Assembly (NCBI GenBank): GCA_963759235.1
Contig: CAVWYO010000004.1
Coordinates: forward strand, 1 to 64,000
Length of the DNA: 64,000 nt
Direction of reading: 5' to 3'
From: Bauldia sp963759235
Lineage (GTDB): Bacteria; Pseudomonadota; Alphaproteobacteria; Rhizobiales; Kaistiaceae
The translations under genes and the position numbers were made by a program. The notes beneath the pieces are model-generated. The model was not told the DNA's origin and made no database searches. It worked only from the letters and a program-made list of their open reading frames with translations. Of the stretch, positions 8,152 through 16,323 are shown one piece after another. The stretch's first letter is position 1. The number at the start of each line of letters is the position of its first letter.

Positions 8152-9405
8152 CTACGCCGGCGGCGTCTGCTGCTCGGCCGGCATTTCACCGAGGGTGAGC
8201 GCCACGGTTTCCGGCTTCTCCTTGCGCAGCACTTCGAGCTTGACCGAGCTGCCCGGCGTCATCGCGCCGATCTCCTGGACGAGCGCGCGGCTGTCCTTGA
8301 CCGAGGTTCCGTTGACCGCGGTGATGACGTCGCCGGCCTTGATGCCGGCCTGGGCGGCCGGACTGCCGGTTTCGATCTGGGCAACCAGGGCCCCCGCCGC
8401 CTGCTTCATGCCGAGACCGGCGGCGATGTCGGGGGTGACGTCCTGGATCTGGACGCCGAGCCAGCCGCGGGTGATGTGACCGGACTGGATCAGCGCGGTG
8501 GTGATCGACTTGGCCGTGTCGGCGGGAATGTCGAAGCCGATGCCGACGGAGCCGCCGGAGGGCGAGAAGATCATCGAGTTGATGCCGACCACGTTGCCGT
8601 TGAAGTCGAAGGTCGGGCCGCCGGAGTTACCCCGGTTGATCGGGGCGTCGATCTGCATGTAGCTGTCGTAGGGGCTGTCGTTGATATCGCGACCGAGCGC
8701 CGAGACGATGCCCGCCGTCACCGTGTTGCCGAGGCCGAACGGATTGCCGATGGCGACCACCCAGTCGCCGACGCGGGGCGCCTGCGCGGCGAACATCACG
8801 TGGGGGAAGGCGTTGCTCCCGTCGACCTTGATCACCGCGAGGTCGGTCTTCGGATCGGTCCCGATCACCCGCGCCTTGTAGACCGAGCCGTCGTCGGCGG
8901 TGACCTGGACCGACTTGGCATGGTCGACGACGTGGTCGTTGGTCACGATGTAGCCGTCGGCCGAGATGAAGAAGCCCGAGCCTTCGCCCACCATCTGCTG
9001 GTCGGGCGCGACGTTTGGCGCGTTCGGGGCGTTCGGCGCTCCGAACTGGAAGAACCGCTCGAGCGGTCCGCCCTGTTGCGGCAGGGCGTCGCTGCCGGTT
9101 GCGCTCACCGGCTCCGTGATCTCGACCCGCACCGACACCACAGCCGGACGGATGCGGGCAACAAGGTCGGCGAAGCCGAACGGCTGCTCCGCCAGCGCGG
9201 TTTTGCCGCCCGAGAAGTCGGCGAGCGAGGCGCGGGCGACCGTCGTCGATTGCGCCGCCGGCGCGAGGGGCGGTTGCCGGTAGGTCGTCGCACCGGCTGC
9301 GAAGGCGAGCAGGGCGATGCCGGCGGCCGAGGCCAGGAGTGCGGCGCGGCTGGCGACAATGCGACGGCCGCGGTCGGGGGTGGGGGACTCGTTCGGGGTA
9401 GTCAC
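8152..9405 (-). CDS. HtrA/DegP-type periplasmic serine protease (one PDZ)
   Basis: A 417-aa S1C protease for envelope protein quality control. After a short cytosolic tail, a membrane anchor or signal segment is seen (about residues 18-38, RAALLASAAGIALLAFAAG). The trypsin-like domain shows the triad: His in TNDHVV, Asp in KTDLAVI, Ser in NRGNSGGP. A single PDZ domain follows (about 315-400, RGWLGVQIQDVTP). The ORF is open further upstream, but a GTG at 9405 is preceded by GGAGG with an 8-nt gap and begins VTTPNESP, so I chose it. It differs from the second HtrA protein at 43690, which has two PDZ domains and sits behind hflKC. Confidence 0.93.
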   Translation of the reverse strand: MTTPNESPTPDRGRRIVASRAALLASAAGIALLAFAAGATTYRQPPLAPAAQSTTVARASLADFSGGKTALAEQPFGFADLVARIRPAVVSVRVEITEPVSATGSDALPQQGGPLERFFQFGAPNAPNAPNVAPDQQMVGEGSGFFISADGYIVTNDHVVDHAKSVQVTADDGSVYKARVIGTDPKTDLAVIKVDGSNAFPHVMFAAQAPRVGDWVVAIGNPFGLGNTVTAGIVSALGRDINDSPYDSYMQIDAPINRGNSGGPTFDFNGNVVGINSMIFSPSGGSVGIGFDIPADTAKSITTALIQSGHITRGWLGVQIQDVTPDIAAGLGMKQAAGALVAQIETGSPAAQAGIKAGDVITAVNGTSVKDSRALVQEIGAMTPGSSVKLEVLRKEKPETVALTLGEMPAEQQTPPA

Positions 9406-9634
9406 GACATTTGCCTCCAGATGACAGAGGCGTCTTGGTGGCGCGCTCTCGAATAGTAACTTGTGACGCCCCATTAAGGATGCATGTCCGCCAGATGAAT
9501 TCTTGGTCATGTCCGGGACACGGCGCAGCCGGCTGACCTAACGCGCTGGAGCGTCCCCCGGGCCGCGGTAGCCCCTCTTTTGGCTCGCCATCGCCGGCGC
9601 GCGGTGTTGTCAGGCAGATCGTGCTCGACCGATC

Positions 9635-10867
9635 TCAGACAGGTTCCGATCCACCGACGCTGCGAAACTTCGCAAGAACCGCGAACAGCTTATTCTTCAA
9701 ATACCTGAAAAGCCCCTTGCGCAACTCGCCTCGCTTATAATGAAACAGAACGTCGATTAATTCCTTTGGCGTCAAATAGCCCAGATAAGTAAACGCCCTG
9801 TCGATCTTTGCGTCGCTGTCCATGATATATCTTTTGATGGATATTCTCGCCGAGGCATCCCACTTTGGCAAAAATTCCCGCCGCATCTGGACCTGGTAGT
9901 CGCGAAAGTCGGATATATCGTTTTCCAGATAGCGCCTGATATATCCCGCGGCGATGTCCGCGCTGTACATGCCGTGGCGAATACCTTCGCCTCCCAAGGG
10001 ATTCACCGCCGAAGCCGCGTCACCGATGGCGATCGAATTAGCCTTATAGTAACGGTCCTTGAGTCCCTGCGAGTACCTGATCGTCGCGCCGTGAATATCG
10101 ACAATGCGGTATTCTTCAAGTTTTACATGTCGATCGATCAAGTTTTGTATATAGTATTTCAAAGACTCGGTGCGGTCGATAAATTTGTGCTTCAGGTTGA
10201 AGCGGCCAGCGCCGACTTTCAGGCGATATTCCTGCATGGGAAAGACCCAGGAGTATCCCTTGGGCATCCACTTGTATCCAAGAAAGAAGAAGATCGCATT
10301 GGCGTATTGCCGGTAAGCCTCTTCGTTGACCTCGATCACGTATTCGAGGCCGGTCGCGGCGAGGAAATCCGGCTGTTCGCGTCGCTCATCGTACATGACC
10401 GATCGCGCGAAGCCGGTTGCATCGACTAGGACTTGCGCGCTGACTGGCTCTTCCCTTCCGGCCGCGCGGTGTCTCAGCGTGACGAGCGTCTTGCCGGCGT
10501 CCTCGGCGTGCCTGACGTAGCGGTACCCCATCCAGACGTCGCCGCCATGCGCCTTCGTATCGTCGGCGAGGAATCCCCTGAGTTTGGCGAAGTCCAGAAC
10601 CGCGCCCAACGTCTCGGGAGCGCCCCACACCTGTTTCGTGTTCGACGTGACGGCAACAAGCTTGTTCCAGAAGCTGCCGACGATGCTTTCGGGCAGGGCG
10701 AATTGCTCCAGCGTGCCCAGTAGCGTGGCGGCGCTGGAAAAGTCGTTCTTCGAGAAATCCTCATGCTGCTCGACGAGCAGCACGGTGTAACCGGACCTGG
10801 CGATCGACCGGGCCATCTGACCGCCGGCTGGTCCGGCGCCGACCACCACGACATCGTAACTCTTCAT
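9635..10867 (-). CDS. geranylgeranyl-reductase-family flavoprotein
   Basis: A 410-aa FAD-dependent oxidoreductase. The N-terminal dinucleotide fold is clear (VVVVGAGPAGGQMARSIAR) and the second FAD motif SIAIGDAASAVNPLGGEGI lies near residues 283-302. This arrangement matches the geranylgeranyl reductase / digeranylgeranylglycerophospholipid reductase family, which saturates double bonds of prenyl chains, although related flavoproteins act on other substrates. The C-terminal 100 residues are basic and aromatic, as expected for a membrane-surface enzyme. ATG 10867 is used because a GAGG lies 9 nt upstream; 10873 is an alternative. GC content is well below the neighbouring genes. It is downstream of the cis-prenyltransferase gene on the same strand. 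Confidence 0.8.
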   Translation of the reverse strand: MKSYDVVVVGAGPAGGQMARSIARSGYTVLLVEQHEDFSKNDFSSAATLLGTLEQFALPESIVGSFWNKLVAVTSNTKQVWGAPETLGAVLDFAKLRGFLADDTKAHGGDVWMGYRYVRHAEDAGKTLVTLRHRAAGREEPVSAQVLVDATGFARSVMYDERREQPDFLAATGLEYVIEVNEEAYRQYANAIFFFLGYKWMPKGYSWVFPMQEYRLKVGAGRFNLKHKFIDRTESLKYYIQNLIDRHVKLEEYRIVDIHGATIRYSQGLKDRYYKANSIAIGDAASAVNPLGGEGIRHGMYSADIAAGYIRRYLENDISDFRDYQVQMRREFLPKWDASARISIKRYIMDSDAKIDRAFTYLGYLTPKELIDVLFHYKRGELRKGLFRYLKNKLFAVLAKFRSVGGSEPV

Positions 10868-10960
10868 GGACATTCGCCTCGTGCGTCACGACGTTTGGAT
10901 CTCGCGGCTCGCGGAGGGAGCCCGGCCGTCGGGCAGACCACCAGCCGCGGCGGCCCGTTC

Positions 10961-11734
10961 CTAGACCGCAATCTGTTTTGCAGGGCTGGGGGTAACGCGA
11001 CCGAAGCGACGGTTTCGAGCCTGATAGGCCAAGAGGGCTCGATGAAATTCAGCCGAGTCGAAATCAGGCCAGAAGGCGTCGGTGAAGTAGAACTCGGTGT
11101 AGGCGAGTTGCCATAGCAGAAAATTGGAAAGGCGTTGTTCTCCGCTGGTACGAATCAGCAAATCCGGGTTCTGCCTCCCGCCGGTGTACAGGTGCTGCTC
11201 AAACAATGCCTGATCGACTGCTGAGGCGTCGATCGCGCCGGACTCGATCCCTGCGGCGATCGCCTGGCAGGCTTGCAGTATGTCCTGCCGCCCGCCGTAA
11301 TTGATCGCCATCACAAATTCGACGCTCGTGTTGCCTGCCGTCCGTTCGATCGCCCGCTCGATCTCGCGGCGGAGGGAGAGCGGCAAAACGGTCAGGTTCC
11401 CAATACAATCGAAGCGCATTCCGATCGCGCTCAACTCGTCCAGCCTGTGCCGGATCGTCTGCTCGATCAACCACATCAGCAGTTCGACTTCCGCCCTGGG
11501 GCGCTGCCAGTTTTCGGTAGAGAAAGCATAGGCGGTCAGGGTGCGAATGCCCCAATCCTTGCAGCAGTGCAGCAAGTCTATGAGTTTGTCTGCTCCGCGC
11601 CGATGGCCGGCGATTCGCGTATGGCCCCGATGTTTGGCCCAACGACCGTTGCCGTCCATTATGACCGCGACATGGGCAGGCAACGCGCAAGGATTCAGGT
11701 CGGGGGGCAGCTCGCGCGGCTGGGCGGTCTTCAC
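10961..11734 (-). CDS. cis-prenyltransferase (UppS family isoprenyl transferase)
   Basis: A 257-aa member of the undecaprenyl diphosphate synthase family, which adds isopentenyl units in cis to an allylic diphosphate. The catalytic P-loop region (VAVIMDGNGRWAKHRG) with the essential Asp, the AFSTENW segment, and the C-terminal DLLIRTSGEQRLSNFLLWQ and YTEFYF motifs are all present. The GTG at 11734 has GGGAGG 7 nt upstream and was chosen over a TTG at 11749. The housekeeping uppS of alphaproteobacteria normally lies beside frr, cdsA and dxr. This copy instead lies between two reductase-like genes in lower-GC DNA, so it is probably a second enzyme with a specialised product. Confidence 0.9.
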   Translation of the reverse strand: MKTAQPRELPPDLNPCALPAHVAVIMDGNGRWAKHRGHTRIAGHRRGADKLIDLLHCCKDWGIRTLTAYAFSTENWQRPRAEVELLMWLIEQTIRHRLDELSAIGMRFDCIGNLTVLPLSLRREIERAIERTAGNTSVEFVMAINYGGRQDILQACQAIAAGIESGAIDASAVDQALFEQHLYTGGRQNPDLLIRTSGEQRLSNFLLWQLAYTEFYFTDAFWPDFDSAEFHRALLAYQARNRRFGRVTPSPAKQIAV

Positions 11735-11890
11735 GGCGGTACCTCCCAATGAAAATGCGATCGACGCAGTTCATCGCGTGTAGTGGATCTGCGGAGGAAC
11801 GCGAAAAGCTCGACCCGTGTCGCCGCCGGATTTTACGGACGCAGCCTAATATAGCAAACGTCTGAGTCCACCGGGTTATAGTCCCGCAAG

Positions 11891-13085
11891 ATGGATCGGT
11901 ACGACGTCATCGTTGTCGGAGCGGGACCCGGCGGAGCCTCGGCTGCCGCGGAGTGTGCCAAGCGCGGCATGAAGGTCGCTTTAGTCGAAAAGCACCGCCT
12001 GCCGCGGCACAAGACCTGCGGCGGGGGCATGCCGTTTGTCGTCAGAGATTACTTTCCTCATCTGGACGAGAGCCTTTTCGTCGAATCCGAAACCACTCAT
12101 ATGCGGCATAGTTGGCAGTTTGGCGAGGCTGTGATTCACCCGATGAATCCAGCGGACCAAACGCCTTTGACGTTGTGGATGGCGCGGCGCTCGGCGTTCG
12201 ACAATGCGTTGGCGCAATGTGCTGCCGGTCACGGCGCGCGCCTGATCGACGGGGCGGCCGTCACCGGTTTGGAGAAGAATGGTGGTTGGACGGTCATCGC
12301 CGGCAAGTTCAAAGGCACCAGCCAATTCGTGATCGGAGCCGACGGTGCCAACGGCAAGATTGCTCGACTGAGTGGGCTTTACGCCGACCTGCCTTTTTGT
12401 CTGGGGATGGAGATCGAGTACCCCGTCGATTGGGGGAAAGTCGAATTCCCGGTTTCGCCAACGATGATCCACCTCGAGTACGGGGTCGTCCCCGGAGGCT
12501 ACGCCTGGATTTTTCCGAAGGCGGACCATCTGAACGTCGGAGCCGGCGTTTTCCATCGTTACTCCAGAAATTTCGGCAACAAAAAAGCGACGGCCCCCCT
12601 ACTCAAGAAAACGATCTTTGACTTCCTCGAGTTCTTTGAACCTTTTCGTCGATCCGGACACAGTCAAATTTCACGCGCACCCGCTTCCATTGTGGAATCC
12701 CGAGCGCAAATTTCAGTCCGAAGACGCCACGTTATTCTTGATCGGCGACGCGGCCGGACTGGTCAATCCATTCATGGGAGACGGAATATTGCACGCGATC
12801 AAAAGCGGCCGCATCGTCGCCGAGTGCCTCGCGGCCGACCCACACGATTACGCCGAACGGGTCAAGCAGACCTTCGCTTCCGACTTCGCCATTTCAAACT
12901 TCATTGCCAGAGTGTTCGTCAAAAACCCTCGATTTTTCTACAGGAAGGGCATCACCCGGCCGCGCGCCACCAGAATCGTCACGGAACTGCTTTGCGAGGA
13001 AATCACCTATGATGACTTCTTCGAAAGGGCCAAGACGCGTCTGAGGAAAGCCTTCCTGCCGTTCGGCAAACTTTCCTCGTCCTGA
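11891..13085 (+). pseudogene. second geranylgeranyl-reductase-family flavoprotein, one frameshift
   Basis: The 5' part (11891 to about 12645) encodes an FAD-binding fold (DVIVVGAGPGGASAAAECAK), the family-typical segment HKTCGGGMP, and the substrate-domain segment GGYAWIFPKADHLNVGAG. The 3' part is in the next frame (+1) and carries the second FAD motif FLIGDAAGLVNPFMGDGI, ending at 13085. Removing one T from the TTTT run at 12643-12646 joins them as FFEPFVDPDTVKF and gives a normal 397-aa protein. The gene is either disabled by a one-base insertion or mis-sequenced in a homopolymer. It is divergent from the cis-prenyltransferase gene (gap about 155 nt), so the three genes look like one functional group. 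Confidence 0.8.
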
Positions 13086-13168
13086 GGCGGCTGTCGTGCA
13101 AGCCGGCCCGCGAACGAGGCACCAAAGGCGATCCAGCTCGTGAGAAAAGAGGGCGTGCGGTGCCGCCG

Positions 13169-13222
13169 CTCAGTGCCGCTCGACGAAGCTATCGAGCACG
13201 CGCTTGCGTCCCGCCTTGTCGA
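13169..13222. repeat. direct repeat copy A: duplicated 3' end of uvrD
   Basis: These 54 bases match 13724-13777 with three mismatches and contain a perfect 35-bp block from 13174. Read on the minus strand they still encode the last residues of UvrD (AGRKRVLDSFVERH) and its stop. The copy abuts the stop codon of the hicB remnant, so the hicAB segment is bracketed by two uvrD ends. Confidence 0.9.
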
Positions 13223-13517
13223 TCATTCGGCGGCAGGCTGGACCCGCCGCGGCAGTTCTACCAGCGCCAGGAGGTTGTCGCCGACTTCCGTTTCGAAGGT
13301 GCGGTCGGCCCTGAGTTCCGCCAGAGTACGCGGCTTCGGTAGCGGGCGGCCGTCCGCCGCCAACGCTTCGGCGTAGACAAGCACGGCCTCCGGCGCGTTG
13401 AGCAGCGCCTCGTCCACCGAATCGCCGGCGGAAAAGCATCCGGGAAGGTCGGGAAACCAGAACTCCTACTGCCTTGTCGGAACCCGTATCTTCGATAATG
13501 GCTACATAGTGCGTCAT
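13223..13517 (-). pseudogene. hicB: hicB antitoxin gene with one frameshift
   Basis: HicB antitoxins neutralise the HicA mRNA interferase and repress their operon. The start reads MTHYVAIIEDTGSDKAVGV. The conserved HicB core (WFPDLPGCFSAGDSVDEAL) follows only after skipping one base near 13457. From there the second frame runs on through NAPEAVLVYAEALAADGRP to ELPRRVQPAAE and a stop at 13223. The corrected product is about 97 aa, normal for HicB. As sequenced, the antitoxin is broken after about 20 residues. It lies 9 nt after the restored hicA stop on the same strand, in the usual hicA-hicB order. Confidence 0.82.
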
Positions 13518-13526
13518 GTCACTGCG

Positions 13527-13720
13527 TCAGTTGGGCCGCCACCCCGCTTGCCGATAAATGGGACGAATCAACCCGGTGCCCAAGTCTTCTTGGGATGGGG
13601 AAGCACAATCACCACGCCGGTCTTGGGATTGCGGAAGACGTGGTGCGACCCACGCACCCGTTCTAGATTCCATCCCTCTCGTTCCAGTCGCTTCTTGATG
13701 TCGCGACTCGATGACAGCAT
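13527..13720 (-). pseudogene. hicA: hicA toxin gene with one frameshift
   Basis: HicA toxins are small double-stranded-RNA-binding-fold mRNA interferases. The frame starts with an ATG at 13720 and reads MLSSSRDIKKRLEREGW, then RVRGSHHVFRNPKTG with the conserved histidine region, then VLPHPKK. A one-base loss near 13587 then shifts the frame to a premature stop at 13568. Adding one base restores the family ending DLGTGLIRPIYRQAGWRPN and a stop at 13527, giving about 64 aa. The ATG is only 4 nt after the uvrD stop, so hicA would be read through from uvrD. Toxin and antitoxin are both frameshifted, so the module is probably dead unless the indels are sequencing errors. Confidence 0.82.
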
Positions 13721-13723
13721 TGC

Positions 13724-13777
13724 CTCAATGCCGCTCGACGAAGCTATCGAGCACGCGCTTGCGGCCGGCCTTGTCGA
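13724..13777. repeat. direct repeat copy B: 3' end of uvrD
   Basis: The genuine 3' end of uvrD, including its stop codon (13725-13727 on the minus strand). It matches copy A at 13169-13222, 555 bp away, with three mismatches in 54 bases. The pair frames the hicAB remnant as in a small element that integrated at, and restored, a gene end, or as the product of a local duplication. Confidence 0.9.
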
Positions 13778-16121
13778 AATCGATGGTGAGCTTGTTGCCG
13801 TCGATGCCGGCGATCTGGCCGTAGCCGAACTTCTGGTGGAAGACGCGCTCGCCGGTCTGATAGGTCGAGGTGCCGCCGACCACGCTCTTCGCCACCAGCT
13901 CGCCCTCGATGTAGCGCTCTTTCGACTTCGGCCCGGAGAAGTTGCCGTAGCCGCCCATGCTGGCGTCCTCGAAGCCGCCGCGGTTCTTCTGGGCGCGCTG
14001 CCAGCCAGGGGTCGCGTAGGTGTTCTGGAACGGGTCGCGGGTGTCGAAGCGGCTGGCACCGTATGAGTTCATGCCGTAGCCGCCGTAGGAGGAGGTCTCC
14101 TCGACTACGTCGACATGGGATTCCGGCAACTCGTCGAGGAAGCGGGAGGGGATCGAGGTCTGCCACAGGCCGTGCATGCGCCGGTTGGAGGCGAAGCGCA
14201 CATAGACGCGCTTTCGTGCGCGGGTGAGGCCGACATAAGCGAGGCGGCGCTCCTCCTCGAGGCCGGCGCGGCCCTGCTCGTCGAGGGTGCGCTGGGAGGG
14301 AAACAGGCCTTCCTCCCAGCCGGGCAGGAACACCGTGTCGAACTCCAGGCCTTTGGCCGAATGGAGCGTCATGATGTTGACGGCGTCGGATGAGCCCTCC
14401 GAATCCGTGTCCATGACCAGCGCGATATGCTCGAGGAAGCCGGCCATGGAGTCGAACTCCTCCATCGAGCGGACCAGCTCCTTGAGGTTCTCCAGGCGCC
14501 CCGGCGCGTCGGCGGAGCGGTCGGCCTGCCACATCTCGGTGTAGCCGGACTCCTCGAGGATGATCTCGGCGAGCTCGGTATGGGGGAGATGGCCGAGCTG
14601 CTCGCGCCAGCGGGCGAAGCTCTGCAGAAGATCGCGGAGCGCGGCGCGGGCGCGGGCGTTGATCTCGTCGGTCTCCACCATGTCGGCGGCGGCATCGGGG
14701 AGCGGCACGTTCTTCGCCCGCGCCCGGTCGTGGAGGAGCCTGACCGTGGTGTCGCCGATGCCGCGGCGCGGCACGTTGACGATGCGCTCGAAGGCGAGGC
14801 CGTCGGCCGGCTGGGCGGTGACGCGGAAATAGGCGAGCGCGTCGCGGATCTCCTGGCGCTCGTAGAAGCGCGGGCCGCCGATGACGCGGTAGTTCAGCCC
14901 GAGCGTGACGAAGCGGTCCTCGAAGGAGCGCATCTGGAACGAGGCACGCACCAGGATGGCGATCTCGTTCAAGGCATGGCCCTGGCGCTGGAGCTGCTCG
15001 ATCTCCTCGCCGACGGCGCGGGCCTCCTCCTCCGAATCCCACGACGAGGCGACCGACACCTTGACCGCTTCGGGATCGGCGGCGTCGGTGAACAGTGTCT
15101 TGCCGAGCCGGCTCTCGTTGTGGGCGATCAGGTGGGAGGCGGCGCCGAGGATGTGCGGCGTCGAGCGGTAGTTGCGTTCGAGCCGGATCACGGTGGCGCC
15201 GGGGAAATCCTTCTCGAAGCGCAGGATGTTGTCGACCTCGGCGCCGCGCCAGCCGTAGATCGACTGATCGTCGTCGCCGACGCAGCAGATGTTGCGCCGC
15301 CCCTGGGCGAGCAGCCTCAGCCACAGATACTGGGCGGTGTTGGTGTCCTGGTACTCGTCGACCAGCATGTAGCGGAAGCGCTTGTGGTATTCGGCAAGCA
15401 CGTCGGCATGCTCGCGCAGAATCTTCAAAGGCTCGAGGATCAGGTCGCCGAAGTCGGCGGCGTTGAGCACCTTCAGCCGCTCCTGATAGGCGGCGTAGAG
15501 CTTGCGGCCGCGGCCGTCGGCGAAGGCGAGCGCGTCGCCCTCCGGCACGTCCTTCGGGGCGAGCCCCTTGTTCTTCCAGGCGTCGATCCAACCGGCCAGC
15601 TGGCGGGCCGGCCAGCGCTTCTCGTCGATGCCGGCCGCCTGGATGATCTGCTTCATCAGGCGGATCTGGTCGTCGGTGTCGAGGATGGTGTAGCCGGATT
15701 TGAGCCCGGCCAGCTCGGCGTGGCGGCGGAGCATTTTCGCGCCGATCGAGTGGAAGGTGCCGAGCCATTCCATGCCTTCCAGGACGCCGCCGATCAACTC
15801 GCCGACCCGGTTCTTCATCTCCCGCGCCGCCTTGTTGGTGAAGGTGACGGCGAGGATTTCCCACGGCCGCGCCTTGCCGGTGGCGAGAAGATGAGCGATG
15901 CGGGTGGTGAGGACGCGGGTCTTGCCGGTGCCGGCGCCGGCCAGCACCAGCACCGGGCCGTCCAGCGTCTCCACCGCCAGCCGCTGCTCGGGGTTCAGCT
16001 TATCCAGATAGGCCTGCGCGCCGCCGCGCAAGCCGCGCGCCCGGTCGGCGATGCCGCCGGGTCGCGGGGCGGGTGGGTCATCGCCGGGAATGGTCGCGCG
16101 GGAGGCGGGCGAGCCGGTCAT
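13725..16121 (-). CDS. uvrD: UvrD/PcrA-type ATP-dependent DNA helicase
   Basis: A 798-aa superfamily 1A 3'-5' helicase for nucleotide excision repair, mismatch repair and clearing of stalled replication. The Walker A motif is LAGAGTGKTRVLTTRI (about residue 60), then TFTNKAAREMKNRV, Walker B with DEYQDTN, motif III GDDDQSIYGWRGA, motif IV ERNYRST and motif VI YVGLTRAR. The C-terminal tail (RVFHQKFGYGQIAGIDGNKLTI) is the Tudor-like RNA-polymerase-interacting module typical of PcrA/UvrD. It starts with ATG 16121 and ends in the sequence that is duplicated at 13169-13222. A near-consensus alphaproteobacterial LexA site lies 32 nt upstream. Confidence 0.97.
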   Translation of the reverse strand: MTGSPASRATIPGDDPPAPRPGGIADRARGLRGGAQAYLDKLNPEQRLAVETLDGPVLVLAGAGTGKTRVLTTRIAHLLATGKARPWEILAVTFTNKAAREMKNRVGELIGGVLEGMEWLGTFHSIGAKMLRRHAELAGLKSGYTILDTDDQIRLMKQIIQAAGIDEKRWPARQLAGWIDAWKNKGLAPKDVPEGDALAFADGRGRKLYAAYQERLKVLNAADFGDLILEPLKILREHADVLAEYHKRFRYMLVDEYQDTNTAQYLWLRLLAQGRRNICCVGDDDQSIYGWRGAEVDNILRFEKDFPGATVIRLERNYRSTPHILGAASHLIAHNESRLGKTLFTDAADPEAVKVSVASSWDSEEEARAVGEEIEQLQRQGHALNEIAILVRASFQMRSFEDRFVTLGLNYRVIGGPRFYERQEIRDALAYFRVTAQPADGLAFERIVNVPRRGIGDTTVRLLHDRARAKNVPLPDAAADMVETDEINARARAALRDLLQSFARWREQLGHLPHTELAEIILEESGYTEMWQADRSADAPGRLENLKELVRSMEEFDSMAGFLEHIALVMDTDSEGSSDAVNIMTLHSAKGLEFDTVFLPGWEEGLFPSQRTLDEQGRAGLEEERRLAYVGLTRARKRVYVRFASNRRMHGLWQTSIPSRFLDELPESHVDVVEETSSYGGYGMNSYGASRFDTRDPFQNTYATPGWQRAQKNRGGFEDASMGGYGNFSGPKSKERYIEGELVAKSVVGGTSTYQTGERVFHQKFGYGQIAGIDGNKLTIDFDKAGRKRVLDSFVERH

Positions 16122-16152
16122 GCGGCGTCTTGGCTCACGAATCTCATCGGGG

Positions 16153-16167
16153 GAACACTATAGCAAC
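16153..16167 (-). promoter_or_regulatory. possible LexA (SOS) box of uvrD
   Basis: Read on the minus strand this is GTTG-N7-GTTC, one mismatch from the GTTC-N7-GTTC direct repeat bound by LexA in alphaproteobacteria. It lies about 32 nt before the uvrD start, a plausible repressor position. uvrD is an SOS gene in many bacteria. A single near-match is weak evidence on its own. Confidence 0.4.
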
Positions 16168-16323
16168 ATGTGGGACGGTACGAGGGCGACGGGAAGAGGG
16201 CGCCGAAGACCAATTGTCTTGACCGCGGTCAATCGCCTCCAGCGTGCCGCGGGCTAGACTGCGGCCTCTGCCGTGCCGCCGGCCGGCCGGCGGCGTGAGG
16301 GCAACGGGCGGGGGCGACGGGCG

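Noticed and set aside
13170..13517. A 115-aa minus-strand frame joining the hicB start to the uvrD tail
   Set aside because: It exists only because of the hicB frameshift; the middle is out-of-frame hicB sequence, not a real fusion.
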